Shown one piece after another: positions 25,173-34,235 of a stretch of 64,000 nt of DNA. The translations under genes were made by a program, and so were the position numbers. Location of the stretch: contig NZ_NRQT01000010.1 of NCBI RefSeq assembly GCF_004119455.1, forward strand, positions 62,001 through 126,000, in the 5' to 3' direction. The notes under the pieces are model-generated. The model did no database searches. It had not been told where the DNA came from and saw only the letters and a program-made list of their open reading frames with translations. The stretch is from Chryseobacterium sp. CH25 (lineage in GTDB: Bacteria > Bacteroidota > Bacteroidia > Flavobacteriales > Weeksellaceae). The first letter of the stretch is position 1, and each line of letters opens with the position of its first letter.

Positions 25173-25268
25173 AACAATACTATTAGTTTATCACTAATAT
25201 ATGAAAAATCAAATTAAAATAATCCAAAAATCAATATATCAACAGATTACTGACTAAAACTTGCTTTC

Positions 25269-25784
25269 TTATTTATTTTTCAGAGTTTCTGACACTGCAA
25301 TTTTTCCTTTTTCTAAAAACTCTGATATTTTACCGTTTTTATCAATGGAAACATTCAGGTTATCATTTTTAGAATCATAATAGATAGAGGTAGCATATCC
25401 CGGGCAATCATGCTGTTTGCATCCATGAGTTTTATAGATTCCGTTATCAGATACGATAGGGCTCTCTACATTGAAATTTTTGAGCATTTCATCATACTCT
25501 TTTCCTACAAGTTTTTTCACCCTTTCTGCAAAGCTCTTATCTTCAAATAATTTAACATCATGAGGGTATTTTCCTTCATTTTTGGTAATGATATCAACAG
25601 TAGCGTTTGTTGAAGCAGCTGTAACCGTTGCAGAATCAGTCTTTGGAGTTACAGTAGAATCTTTTGGCAATACGGTAGCCAGTGTATCTGTGCTTACAGA
25701 AGATTGAGTATTAGTTTCTTTTTTACAGGAAACAACAGTTCCCAATACCAACAGCGTCAGTGCGCCCGTAATCAATTTTTTCAT
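25269..25784 (-). CDS. Lipoprotein of unknown function
   Basis: 171 aa. Lipobox VVSC (Cys20) after a short hydrophobic stretch. Residues 21-70 are a Thr/Ser-rich linker (TDTLATVLPKDSTVTPKTDS); the C-terminal ~100 residues form a small domain with two cysteines (YKTHGCKQHDCPGYATSIYY) that could be a disulfide. Family not recognised. Same strand as the small Cys-rich peptide, 96 bp upstream of it. Confidence 0.7.
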   Translation of the reverse strand: MKKLITGALTLLVLGTVVSCKKETNTQSSVSTDTLATVLPKDSTVTPKTDSATVTAASTNATVDIITKNEGKYPHDVKLFEDKSFAERVKKLVGKEYDEMLKNFNVESPIVSDNGIYKTHGCKQHDCPGYATSIYYDSKNDNLNVSIDKNGKISEFLEKGKIAVSETLKNK

Positions 25785-25878
25785 AATAATATTTAGTATA
25801 GTGATGATATAGTATAACGTGATTTCAACCGCTTTATTTTAAATTCTTTCTTTGCGGATCATGTTTCCGGATACTCTT

Positions 25879-26721
25879 CTATTTTAGATTTCTATTTAAA
25901 AAGTCAATACATTTTTCTGTTACTCTGTTCAAATCAGCCGGCAAATTAGAATCATCCCAAGGTTCTTTTGCTCCAAAAGTATGATTCCCTCCTTCAATGA
26001 GGAAAATCTCAGAGTTTGGATTTAAAATATGAAGATGTTCTGCATGTTTTACATCTACTGCTTCATCCTCAGTTCCGTGAACAACCAACATATAGGCTTT
26101 AGCCATTTCTGCAGCCCTTTCTACATCAAAACGATGTATATTCTTTTCATAATCTTCATAAAACTGATAATAATGAGGCATTTCCTGTTTTGTACGACCA
26201 TTTAATGCATAGTAAACACCTTCGTTTTTCCAGTTTTCAAAGAGGTCACCTGTTGGAAAACGATCCAATGTATCTACACTGGCAAGAGTAATCAACCCGT
26301 TAATTCTTTCGTCTTCAAAAGTTTTAATAATAGAGATCCCTCCTCCTCTGCTATGTCCTATCAGAACTACTTTATCCTGATCTACATATGGATCCTGAAT
26401 AAAATGATCAATAACAACACCCAAATCGGATAGTTCCTTGGTGTAATTATTATTCCCGAAAGCTTCCAGATCAGCAAAATTGTTAGGTTCATCTACTGTT
26501 GTTCCGTTGTGGGAAAAATTAAACTTCACAAAGAAAAATCCAGCTTCTGCAAATTTTTCAGCCATTACATCCCAGGCTCCCCAATCTTTATAGCCTTTAT
26601 AGCCATGAACAAAGATGACCAGTGGTCGTTTTTCTGTGTTATCCACATGAAAACTATCTGCAAGAAAATTCCTCGTTTCCGGGTTTTCCAGTGATATATT
26701 TTTTTTAATAATCAGCTTCAT
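25879..26721 (-). CDS. Alpha/beta hydrolase (dienelactone/peptidase-like)
   Basis: 280 aa from the ATG at 26721; a TTG four codons upstream (26733) also opens the frame but is less likely. Motifs: VIFVHGYKGYKDWGAWD (oxyanion region), nucleophile elbow IGHSRGGG, acid in VHGTEDEAVD and His in GGNHTFGAKEPW. Cytoplasmic, no signal peptide. Matches the broad S9/dienelactone hydrolase-like group; substrate unknown. Divergent from the HipA-like gene with 69 bp between starts. Confidence 0.82.
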   Translation of the reverse strand: MKLIIKKNISLENPETRNFLADSFHVDNTEKRPLVIFVHGYKGYKDWGAWDVMAEKFAEAGFFFVKFNFSHNGTTVDEPNNFADLEAFGNNNYTKELSDLGVVIDHFIQDPYVDQDKVVLIGHSRGGGISIIKTFEDERINGLITLASVDTLDRFPTGDLFENWKNEGVYYALNGRTKQEMPHYYQFYEDYEKNIHRFDVERAAEMAKAYMLVVHGTEDEAVDVKHAEHLHILNPNSEIFLIEGGNHTFGAKEPWDDSNLPADLNRVTEKCIDFLNRNLK

Positions 26722-26778
26722 CAACAAATACAATTTATTTTATTGAAATTTATGAAAAAAACTATTAAAAAATAAGCT

Positions 26779-26786
26779 TAATTTTG
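26779..26786 (+). promoter_or_regulatory. -7 box abutting the HipA-like start
   Basis: TAATTTTG ends 4 bp before the ATG at 26791, so transcription would begin at or beside the start codon (leaderless). Confidence 0.45.
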
Positions 26787-26790
26787 CTTT

Positions 26791-27564
26791 ATGCAGAATT
26801 TAAGAACGGTAACGGTAATGCGTTACATTCTGCCACTAAGAGAGGGTGGCTCACTTCCTGCTCTGGCAGAAGCTGATGATGATTTCAAATATGTCTTAAA
26901 ATTCCGTGGCGCAGGTCATGGAGTTAAAATGCTGATCTCTGAGTTTTTAGGAGGAAAGATTACAGAGGCTTTGGGATTAAAGATTCCTGAGCTGGTTTTT
27001 ATCAATCTTGATGCAGATTTTGGAAGAACGGAAGCAGATGAAGAAATACAGGATTTATTAAAGTATTCTGAAGGTTTGAATCTCGGTTTACATTATCTAT
27101 CCGGTTCTATTACCTATGATCCAGGAGTAAAGGTTGATCCTCTTCTGGCATCAAAAGTGGTATGGCTGGATGCTTTCATTACCAATATTGACCGTACTTT
27201 TAAGAATACGAATATGCTGATGTGGCATAAGGAACTCTGGATTATTGATAATGGAGCTTCTTTCTATTTCCACCACTCATGGCAAAATTTTGATACTGCA
27301 GCAAAGACTCCTTTCAAATATGTGAAAGATCATGTTCTTCTTCCTAAAGCCAGTAAGCTGGATGAAGCAGATAAATTCGCTCATGAAGTATTGAATGAAA
27401 CACTTTTCAGAAATATCGTCAATGCTATTCCTGAAGACTGGTTGCATTGGAACGATGCTGATGAAACTCCTGATGAAATTCGTGAGATTTATTTTCAGTT
27501 CCTGAAAACCCGATTAGAAAATTCGCAAATCTTTGTAAACGAAGCTAAAAATGCAAGAGGATAA
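26791..27564 (+). CDS. HipA-like kinase-fold protein
   Basis: 257 aa. Matches the HipA_2-type domain: VLKFRGAGHGVKMLISEFLGG (ATP-loop-like region with the Lys of VLKF), GLKIPELVFINLD, then WLDAFITNIDRTFKNTNML, where N-x-D-R-T-x-x-N-x-N gives catalytic Asp and Asn, and WIIDNGASFYFHHSW with the metal-binding Asp of I-D-N-G. Unlike classical HipA it lacks the long N domain and no HipB antitoxin is present. It overlaps the DUF3037 gene by 14 bp, so both act together. Confidence 0.8.
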   Translation: MQNLRTVTVMRYILPLREGGSLPALAEADDDFKYVLKFRGAGHGVKMLISEFLGGKITEALGLKIPELVFINLDADFGRTEADEEIQDLLKYSEGLNLGLHYLSGSITYDPGVKVDPLLASKVVWLDAFITNIDRTFKNTNMLMWHKELWIIDNGASFYFHHSWQNFDTAAKTPFKYVKDHVLLPKASKLDEADKFAHEVLNETLFRNIVNAIPEDWLHWNDADETPDEIREIYFQFLKTRLENSQIFVNEAKNARG

Positions 27565-27934
27565 AATATATGAATATGCGGTAATACGCTTGGTACCTAA
27601 AGTTGAAAGAGAGGAGTTTTTCAATATTGGACTGGTGATGTTCTCTAAAAAAGAAAAATTCATCCGGGTGGAATTTTATTTATGTCCTGATAAATTCAAG
27701 CTGATGCACAGCAAACTGGATTATGATGACATCATTCAAAATCTTGAAAGCTTTCAGAAAATAGCCAATGGTGATAAGGATGGCGGACCTATTGCTCTAC
27801 TTGATGTGCCGGAACGTTTCCGCTGGCTGACTGCTGTAAGAAGTGCAGTTGTACAAACTTCCAGACCTCATCCGGGAAAATCTAAAGATCTGAATATTAC
27901 TTTTGGTAAACTTTTTGAAGAGTTAGTAAAGTAA
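27551..27934 (+). CDS. DUF3037 protein, partner of the HipA-like protein
   Basis: 127 aa. The DUF3037 pattern is seen in YEYAVIRLVPKVEREEFFNI, GLVMFSKKEKFIRV and the C-terminal RFRWLTAVRSAVVQTSRPHPG. Cytoplasmic, alpha/beta. Its ATG lies inside the last codons of the HipA-like gene (14-bp overlap in another frame), pointing to coupled translation and equal amounts. Function of the family is unknown; a small partner or substrate of the kinase-like protein is a reasonable guess. Confidence 0.8.
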   Translation: MQEDKIYEYAVIRLVPKVEREEFFNIGLVMFSKKEKFIRVEFYLCPDKFKLMHSKLDYDDIIQNLESFQKIANGDKDGGPIALLDVPERFRWLTAVRSAVVQTSRPHPGKSKDLNITFGKLFEELVK

Positions 27935-27955
27935 TCTATTTCTTTAAAAAATCTT

Positions 27956-28990
27956 ATGCAATTATCTATAAACAACATATCAATCAACAGGTTTTTCACA
28001 AACCTGTTTTTTGTTTTATTTTTAAGCTTTTCCAGTTTATTTTTTTCACAATCGTTTTCACAATCTCCTACTCAGAAAAAGCATGTAAAAAGTACAATGC
28101 TTCCTGAAATCACTACACTTACCGAAAACATGGTATACAAAACCAGTAAAAAAGGAGACTCTCTAAAGCTGGATCTTTATATGCCGAAAAATGCTTCTAC
28201 TGAAAAAATCCCTGTATTAATCTATGTTCACGGTGGCGGCTGGATAGAAGGTGATAAAGAAATTCATGCAGATGATTATGTTGAAAACACAATCAAAAAA
28301 CTAACCGTCAAGCAATATGCTGTCATCAGCATCAATTATACTCTTTTGAATGAGAGAACCCACTTTCCATTGCCACTGGAAGATACTAAGGACGCAATAA
28401 GATGGGTAAGAAAGAATGCCGAAAAATATAATTTTGACACTAACAATATTGGTCTTTTTGGAGCTTCTGCAGGAGCACACCTGTCTTTAATGGCGGCTTA
28501 TTCTCCTGATAATACTTTTATTGGAAGCCCTGAGCTTTCTTCCTATTCTTCAAAGGTTAATTATGTCATCGATCACTATGGCCCTGCAGATCTGAATCAA
28601 CTTTTCCACACCGGATTAGGAACAATTCCGGTTTCTCTGGTGAAAATGATTTCAAAAAAGATTGTTGATCTGCAACAAGGTCTTGTAAAAGGAATTTCCG
28701 GCTATGATCTGAATAAAGATCAGGGCAGGGCAATTGAATATTTAAAAACCATTTCCCCTGTTACGTATACTTCAACCGGTGTTCCTACCTTGATTGTTCA
28801 GGGAAATCAGGATAAGATAGTTCCATTAAAGCAATCAAAAAAATTACACAGAAAATTAAAACGAGCCCATATTGAAACTTCGCTAATAGTTATTGATAAA
28901 GGAGTTCATAGCTTTTCAACTACAGATAAAGGTACACTGGATAAAATGACGGACCAAATGGTGGACTTCATTATCTCACAGAAGAAATAA
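27956..28990 (+). CDS. Secreted esterase/lipase, alpha/beta hydrolase (BD-FAE/HSL-like)
   Basis: 344 aa. A long hydrophobic N terminus (about 12-35, ending FSQSFSQ) is the signal. Motifs: VLIYVHGGGWIEGDK (HGGGW oxyanion hole), nucleophile GASAGAHLSLMAAY, acid in VQGNQDKIVPLKQS and His in KGVHSFST. This is the carboxylesterase/feruloyl-esterase-like type. It starts 21 bp after DUF3037, possibly in the same transcript. Confidence 0.83.
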   Translation: MQLSINNISINRFFTNLFFVLFLSFSSLFFSQSFSQSPTQKKHVKSTMLPEITTLTENMVYKTSKKGDSLKLDLYMPKNASTEKIPVLIYVHGGGWIEGDKEIHADDYVENTIKKLTVKQYAVISINYTLLNERTHFPLPLEDTKDAIRWVRKNAEKYNFDTNNIGLFGASAGAHLSLMAAYSPDNTFIGSPELSSYSSKVNYVIDHYGPADLNQLFHTGLGTIPVSLVKMISKKIVDLQQGLVKGISGYDLNKDQGRAIEYLKTISPVTYTSTGVPTLIVQGNQDKIVPLKQSKKLHRKLKRAHIETSLIVIDKGVHSFSTTDKGTLDKMTDQMVDFIISQKK

Positions 28991-29184
28991 TATACATTCC
29001 TCAAGATTAAATAAATACAAACAATTATAAATCAAAATTTTAAATAAAACAAGAATAACAAATCTGCTAGTTTAATATACATATCAATATTTTTTATCTG
29101 AAAATTAATTACCTTGGCTATTGTTTAAATTATTCATAATAAAAACAATACTTTAATTAATTATTCACCAAAGAAATAAGCAAT

Positions 29185-31026
29185 ATGGATTCCCTAAACA
29201 ATATCAATGCTCTTACCCTTATATTTGCATCTGTTCTTATTTTTGCGATAGCATACCGTTTCTATGGTATTTTTATCGCCAATAAAGTTCTCAGACTTAA
29301 TGATCAGAATGTAACCCCCGCGGTAGAATTTGCTGATGGCAAAGATTATGTTGCTACTAATAAAAATGTACTCTTTGGACATCATTTTGCGGCCATTGCT
29401 GCTGCTGGACCATTAGTAGGACCTGTTCTTGCAGCGCAGTTCGGATATCTTCCCGGTGCATTATGGATCTTAATAGGTTGTGTATTAGGCGGTGGAGTTC
29501 ACGATATGGTCGTTCTCTTTGCTTCTGTAAGACATAAGGGCCAAAGTCTTGCCACCATTGCCTCAAAAGAAATTGGAAAAGCTACCGGAACCGTAGCCGG
29601 CTTCGCTATCCTTTTTATCCTAGTTCTTACATTAGCTGGCTTATCTTTAGCCTGTATCAATGCCATGCATGAAGCCGCTTGGTCTCTTTTTACGGTTGTC
29701 ATTACAATGCCAATTGCCATTATTATGGGACTTATTATGCGCTATAAAAAGAACAGTGTTCTGTTTGCAAGTATCTTAGGCGGGATTCTTTTGATTGCCG
29801 GGATTATCGGTGGACACGGGCTGATGCAGAATCCTACTATGAATAATTTATTTTCATGGGATATTAAAACCATCTCTATTGCCATTCCATTGTACGGTTT
29901 TATTGCTTCTGTATTACCGGTATGGTTGCTTTTAGTTCCAAGAGATTATCTTTCCACTTACTTAAAAATAGGAACCATTATTATGCTGGCTATTGGTGTA
30001 ATTGTTATCCATCCTACAATACAAATGCCCGCTATTACAGCTTTTGTAAATGGTGGCGGACCCATTATAGGCGGACCAGTACTTCCTTTTATCTTTATTG
30101 TCATTGCCTGTGGAGCCATTTCCGGATTTCATGCTGTGATTGCTACGGGTACTACTCCGAAAATGCTTAATAAAGAAAGAGAAATTCTTTTTGTGGGATA
30201 TGGAGCTATGTTGGTAGAAGGTTTTGTAGCATTGATGGCACTTATTGCGGCTTGTACATTGATGCCGGGTGATTATTTTGCCATCAATACGCCTAAAGAA
30301 GCTTATGATTCATTTCTGGCAACACACCCTTCTCTACATGGAGTAGATATAGATTATTATTCGCAGAAAATAGGAATTGACCTTTATGGCAGAACCGGTG
30401 GTGCGGTATCTTTAGCTGTTGGGATGGCCCATATTTTCAATAAAATCCCTTATATGGATCAGCTTACTGCCTATTGGTATAATTTTGCAATTATGTTTGA
30501 GGCTGTGTTTATCCTTACTGCAATTGATGCAGGAACAAGGGTTGGACGCTTCTTTTTACAGGAAATGCTGGGTTCTGTAGTTCCAAAGTTTAACGATAAA
30601 AACTGGATTCCCGGCATTATTATCAGCAGCCTTCTTTTCACTTTCGCCTGGGGATATCTGGTGTATACTGGAAATGTAAACAGCATCTGGCCTTTATTCG
30701 GAATCAGTAACCAGTTATTGGCTGCCTGTGGACTTATTGTCTGTACAACAATGCTGATAAGAATGAACAGAGGAAAATATGCATTATGTTCAGCTGTTCC
30801 CGGAGTTTTTATGGCCGGAATTACCTTCTGGGCCGGTTATATTCAGGTAACTTCTATTTATATTCCTAAAGGGCAGTATCTACTGGCTGCATTGGCAGCA
30901 ACTGCAATGATCCTGATGCTGATTGTATTCATAGGAGCTTTCAGAAAATGGTATCAATTACTACAAATCAACAAAACAGAGATCGACCATTATGGAGAAC
31001 CTGTGAAAGAGCTAGTGGAGAGATAA
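29185..31026 (+). CDS. cstA: Carbon starvation protein CstA, peptide/pyruvate transporter
   Basis: 613 aa, about 15-16 transmembrane helices. CstA signature segments: DYVATNKNVLFGHHFAAIAA, AGPLVGPVLAAQFGYLPG, GGVHDMVVLFASVRHKGQS, and GFHAVIATGTTPKMLN, plus the C-terminal FGISNQLLAACGL. CstA imports peptides and/or pyruvate when carbon is limiting. This is the ~610-aa form rather than the 700-aa E. coli length. Monocistronic, with the thiamine riboswitch starting 60 bp after its stop. Confidence 0.93.
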   Translation: MDSLNNINALTLIFASVLIFAIAYRFYGIFIANKVLRLNDQNVTPAVEFADGKDYVATNKNVLFGHHFAAIAAAGPLVGPVLAAQFGYLPGALWILIGCVLGGGVHDMVVLFASVRHKGQSLATIASKEIGKATGTVAGFAILFILVLTLAGLSLACINAMHEAAWSLFTVVITMPIAIIMGLIMRYKKNSVLFASILGGILLIAGIIGGHGLMQNPTMNNLFSWDIKTISIAIPLYGFIASVLPVWLLLVPRDYLSTYLKIGTIIMLAIGVIVIHPTIQMPAITAFVNGGGPIIGGPVLPFIFIVIACGAISGFHAVIATGTTPKMLNKEREILFVGYGAMLVEGFVALMALIAACTLMPGDYFAINTPKEAYDSFLATHPSLHGVDIDYYSQKIGIDLYGRTGGAVSLAVGMAHIFNKIPYMDQLTAYWYNFAIMFEAVFILTAIDAGTRVGRFFLQEMLGSVVPKFNDKNWIPGIIISSLLFTFAWGYLVYTGNVNSIWPLFGISNQLLAACGLIVCTTMLIRMNRGKYALCSAVPGVFMAGITFWAGYIQVTSIYIPKGQYLLAALAATAMILMLIVFIGAFRKWYQLLQINKTEIDHYGEPVKELVER

Positions 31027-31055
31027 TGTGCTTTCTGCAAAATCTGTTAAAGGCT

Positions 31056-31086
31056 TTTGCTTCCTCTGATAATTTTTATACATTTG
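31056..31086 (+). promoter_or_regulatory. Promoter of the thiamine operon
   Basis: TTTG (31056-31059), exactly 19 bp, TACATTTG (31079-31086). Transcription would start at about the first base of the riboswitch P1 stem. Confidence 0.75.
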
Positions 31087-31170
31087 TTTTGCTTTAGGGG
31101 TATTCTGAAAAGAATTGAGAGAGTCCCTTTGAACCTGATACGGCTTACACCGACGTAGGGAAAAGCAAAA
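31087..31170 (+). promoter_or_regulatory. TPP riboswitch (THI element)
   Basis: P1: GCTTT (31091-31095) with AAAGC (31162-31166). P2: AGGG with CCCT. P3: ATTCT-GAAA-AGAAT. The conserved cores TGAGAGAG, CCCTTTGAACCTGAT and CGACGTAGGGAA are all present with a short P4/P5 arm. It controls the downstream thiMED-tenA genes by thiamine pyrophosphate. Confidence 0.93.
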
Positions 31171-31171
31171 T

Positions 31172-31195
31172 GACATGATTTCTTATGTCTTTTGT
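31172..31195 (+). terminator. Candidate riboswitch expression platform
   Basis: GACATGA-TTTC-TTATGTC is a 7-bp stem (one G-U pair) followed by TTTTGTT, directly after the aptamer. It is a plausible TPP-dependent terminator and contains the alternative ATG at 31185. Confidence 0.5.
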
Positions 31196-31238
31196 TCCGG
31201 ATTTTTTCCTAAAGCTATTTTTATATTTAATAATAACA

Positions 31239-32036
31239 ATGGAAAAAAATCTCTGGCAACAAGTTCTGCTTGTAAGACAACAATCTCCTCTTGTTCATAA
31301 TATTACCAATTATGTGGTGATGAACAATACCGCCAATGCTCTTTTGGCTGCAGGAGCCTCTCCTATTATGGCTCATGCCAAATCAGAAATCCGGGAAATG
31401 ATTAATATAGCCCATTCTGTGGTAGTTAATATCGGCACTCTGGATGAATATTGGTCAGAGTCTATGCTGATGGCCGCAGAAACAGCAAATACCATTCATA
31501 AACCATGGGTACTGGATCCTGTGGGAGCAGGAGCTACTTCATTCCGTGATCAGATTTTACACCAGCTGTTACAATTTCAGCCTACAGTAATCAGAGGAAA
31601 TGCTTCTGAAATTATTGCTCTCGCCAAAATCAATACAACTGTCACCAAAGGAGTAGACAGTACTGCAAAAAGTATTGATGCTGTGGAAGCTGCACAAATC
31701 CTGGTGAACCAATACAATACCATTGTGTGTATCTCCGGTGAAACGGATATTATTCTTAGCCAAAATCAATCTATGCACATCAAAAACGGACATGCTCTTA
31801 TGACCAAAGTAACAGGGCTTGGGTGTTCTGCAAGTGCATTAACCGGAGCATTCATCGCCGTTGCAGAAGATAAAGTAGCAGGTACGGCTGCGGCTATGTC
31901 GTTATTGGGAATTGCAGGTGAAATTGCTGTTCTCGAAAGTAAGGGCCCTGGTAGCCTTCAGGTCAATTTGATTGATAAACTATATAATATGACCGAAGAA
32001 GAATTTATCAGTCATTTAAAAATAGAAAAATCATGA
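31239..32036 (+). CDS. thiM: Hydroxyethylthiazole kinase
   Basis: 265 aa from MEKNLWQQV at 31239, the family length. The earlier in-frame ATG at 31185 lies in the putative riboswitch hairpin and adds a Phe/Leu-rich stretch foreign to ThiM. Ribokinase-like fold: LVHNITNYVVMNNTANALLA, WVLDPVGAGATSFR (phosphate acceptor region) and GLGCSASALTGAF with the catalytic Cys. It phosphorylates 4-methyl-5-hydroxyethylthiazole for thiamine salvage. Overlaps thiE by 4 bp. Confidence 0.93.
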   Translation: MEKNLWQQVLLVRQQSPLVHNITNYVVMNNTANALLAAGASPIMAHAKSEIREMINIAHSVVVNIGTLDEYWSESMLMAAETANTIHKPWVLDPVGAGATSFRDQILHQLLQFQPTVIRGNASEIIALAKINTTVTKGVDSTAKSIDAVEAAQILVNQYNTIVCISGETDIILSQNQSMHIKNGHALMTKVTGLGCSASALTGAFIAVAEDKVAGTAAAMSLLGIAGEIAVLESKGPGSLQVNLIDKLYNMTEEEFISHLKIEKS

Positions 32037-32668
32037 ATGTAAATCCTTTCCCTTACTCATTATACCTGGTGATTTCTGAAGCAGACTGTATGGGGAAAAA
32101 CTTTCTGGAAGTTGCAGAGCAGGCTATATTAGGTGGTGTAGATATTATACAGCTTCGCGAAAAAAAAGACAGCACTGAAGCATTTCTTCAAAAAGCCATG
32201 CAGCTTATTGAAATCACAAATAAATATGGCATTCCACTTATTATTAACGATAATATCACCGTTACTGAACAGGTAAATTCAGCGGGAATACATGTGGGCA
32301 ACAGTGATGAAACACCTCAAAATCTAAGAAAGCGTCCTTTGCTCAGGGATAAAATGATCGGTTACTCAATAGAATATCTGGAGCAGATTAACAATGAACA
32401 AACTGCAGTAGCAGACTATCTGGGAATAAGCCCTATTTTTAGAACAAAAACTAAAACAGATACTGTTACGGAATGGGGATTGGAAGGAATTTCTCAAATC
32501 AAGCAGCTTACAGAAAAACCTTTGGTAGCAATAGGAAACATTCATCTGGAAAATGCAAGGTCAGTCATTAATGCCGGAGCTGATTGTCTGGCAGTAGTTT
32601 CTGAAATATGCAGCGCTACCAATCCTCAAAAGGCTGCTTATGAATTAAAAAATGAAATTGTAAAATGA
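32033..32668 (+). CDS. thiE: Thiamine-phosphate synthase
   Basis: 211 aa TIM barrel. Joins HMP-PP and thiazole phosphate to thiamine phosphate. Characteristic segments: GGVDIIQLREKKDSTEAF (pyrophosphate Arg/Lys), IPLIINDNITVTEQVNSAGI, HVGNSDETP, DYLGISPIFRTKTKTD and AIGNIHLENARSVINAGAD. Starts inside thiM's stop (ATGA) and overlaps thiD by 4 bp, so the four genes are translated in tight order. Confidence 0.92.
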   Translation: MNVNPFPYSLYLVISEADCMGKNFLEVAEQAILGGVDIIQLREKKDSTEAFLQKAMQLIEITNKYGIPLIINDNITVTEQVNSAGIHVGNSDETPQNLRKRPLLRDKMIGYSIEYLEQINNEQTAVADYLGISPIFRTKTKTDTVTEWGLEGISQIKQLTEKPLVAIGNIHLENARSVINAGADCLAVVSEICSATNPQKAAYELKNEIVK

Positions 32669-33498
32669 AAAAGTACAAATACCCTTCAGTATTAACGATT
32701 GCTGGTTTCGATGGAAGTGGTGGAGCTGGTATCCAGGCGGATATTAAGACTACTTCTGCTTTAGGATGTTATTCGACTTCAGTATTAACAGCTCTGCCCG
32801 TGCAAAACACACAAGGAGTACAAAAAATATATCCTATTCCTTTAGAAGCCGTTGCAGATCAGATTAAAGCAATTCTTGACGACATAGTTCCTGATGCTAT
32901 AAAAATTGGAATGGTTCATACTCCTCAACTGGTAGAAACCATTGTTTCCACATTAGCCGGGTACTCTAAAATACCGATTGTCTTTGATCCCGTAATGGTT
33001 GCCACCAGCGGGCATCGTTTGATTGAAGAAGAAACCATCACAGCACTCATTGAAATGCTATTTCCTATTGCAGATGTTATCACTCCCAATATGGATGAAG
33101 CCGCCATTTTAGCAGATATGAAAGTAGGTACACTTGAAGATTTATACACTGCAGGAATCAGGATAAAAAAACTGGGATGTAAAACTATTCTTCTTAAAGG
33201 CGGACATCAGGAGACTTCAACAATTACCTCTCTCTTTTATGATGAACAGGAGAATTTTCATTCCTTCGAAACACTGAAATTTAATACCAATAATACCCAC
33301 GGTTCAGGATGTACGCTTTCATCTGCCATCGCTACCTATATTGCCCAGGGTAAAACCTTGTATGAGGCTGTTTCTCTTGGACAGCAATATATCTACGAGG
33401 CTATAGAAAACGGAACAGATGTACAGACAGGTCATGGAAACGGGCCACTGAACCACTTTTTTAACCCACAAAAACTTATCAAAAATGAAATGGTCTGA
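32665..33498 (+). CDS. thiD: Hydroxymethylpyrimidine (phosphate) kinase
   Basis: 277 aa ribokinase-like enzyme phosphorylating HMP and HMP-P. Recognised by LTIAGFDGSGGAGIQADIKT, IVFDPVMVATSGHRLI, ITPNMDEAAIL, and the anion hole with catalytic Asp/Cys region NNTHGSGCTLSSAIATYIAQG. Length is normal for single-domain ThiD. Overlaps thiE by 4 bp and tenA by 14 bp. Confidence 0.93.
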   Translation: MKKYKYPSVLTIAGFDGSGGAGIQADIKTTSALGCYSTSVLTALPVQNTQGVQKIYPIPLEAVADQIKAILDDIVPDAIKIGMVHTPQLVETIVSTLAGYSKIPIVFDPVMVATSGHRLIEEETITALIEMLFPIADVITPNMDEAAILADMKVGTLEDLYTAGIRIKKLGCKTILLKGGHQETSTITSLFYDEQENFHSFETLKFNTNNTHGSGCTLSSAIATYIAQGKTLYEAVSLGQQYIYEAIENGTDVQTGHGNGPLNHFFNPQKLIKNEMV

Positions 33499-34120
33499 AC
33501 AAACCTGGAATACTATAGAAAAACATTATCAGTCTATCCTTGATATGCCTTTTATCAAAGAATTATCCCATGGCAGTTTACCACAGGAAAAATTCCGCTT
33601 TTATATGGCTCAGGACTCCTTATACCTGGAACATTTTGGAAGATCTCTTTCTATTATTGCAGCAAAGATACCAGATCTTCAGGATGTTCTTGCCTTTATG
33701 CGTTTCGCTGAAAATGCTATCGTAGTAGAGAATGCTCTTCATGAATCCTATTTCAAAGATTTTGGGCTCACTGATAAAGGAGTTTTACAACCGGCCTGCC
33801 ATCATTATATTCACTTTCTGAGAAGTACCGCGGCACTGGAATCTGTGGAAGTTGCCGTTGCAGCAGTCCTTCCATGCTTCTGGATTTATCGTGAGGTTGG
33901 AAATTATATTTATGAGATTCAGAATACAGTAAACAATCCTTATGAAAAATGGATTGCTACTTATGCAGGAGAAGAATTTTCAGTGGCAGTAGATCAGGCT
34001 ATTTCTATCTGCGATCAATTGGCTGAGAACAGCACCGAAGAAATTAGAAAAAAATGGCAGAAGCCTTTATCACTGCATCCAGAATGGAATATTACTTTTG
34101 GGAAGCAGCTTATGATTTGA
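33485..34120 (+). CDS. tenA: Aminopyrimidine aminohydrolase (thiaminase II), TenA
   Basis: 211 aa all-helical. TenA hydrolyses degraded thiamine pyrimidines to HMP, feeding ThiD. Asp44 in FYMAQDSLYLEHF, Cys131 in VLPCFWIYREVG, and YAGEEF with the acid pair follow the family active site. The ATG lies inside thiD (14-bp overlap). With thiM, thiE and thiD it makes a salvage operon; no thiC, thiG or thiH is nearby, so de novo synthesis, if any, is elsewhere. Confidence 0.9.
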   Translation: MKWSEQTWNTIEKHYQSILDMPFIKELSHGSLPQEKFRFYMAQDSLYLEHFGRSLSIIAAKIPDLQDVLAFMRFAENAIVVENALHESYFKDFGLTDKGVLQPACHHYIHFLRSTAALESVEVAVAAVLPCFWIYREVGNYIYEIQNTVNNPYEKWIATYAGEEFSVAVDQAISICDQLAENSTEEIRKKWQKPLSLHPEWNITFGKQLMI

Positions 34121-34186
34121 GAACATGGGAATAAACAGCTTGGAATCTGCCTCAATCATACTTAATCTTACAAACCATTAAAGTAA

Positions 34187-34218
34187 AAAACGGAACCAAA
34201 AAATCGGTTCCGTTTTTT
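34187..34218. terminator. Bidirectional terminator between tenA and TonB receptor 2
   Basis: AAAACGGAACC-loop-GGTTCCGTTTTTT, a perfect stem with A tract on one side and T tract on the other, between two converging genes. Confidence 0.9.
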
Positions 34219-34235
34219 ATAGATACAAAATTTGA

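Noticed and set aside
29922..30170. Alternate-frame ORF inside cstA
   Set aside because: The composition (Tyr/His/Cys-rich) is typical of an out-of-frame reading of a membrane protein gene.
31185..31238. Longer ThiM start
   Set aside because: The ATG is inside the likely riboswitch terminator hairpin and adds a Phe/Leu-rich sequence foreign to ThiM.
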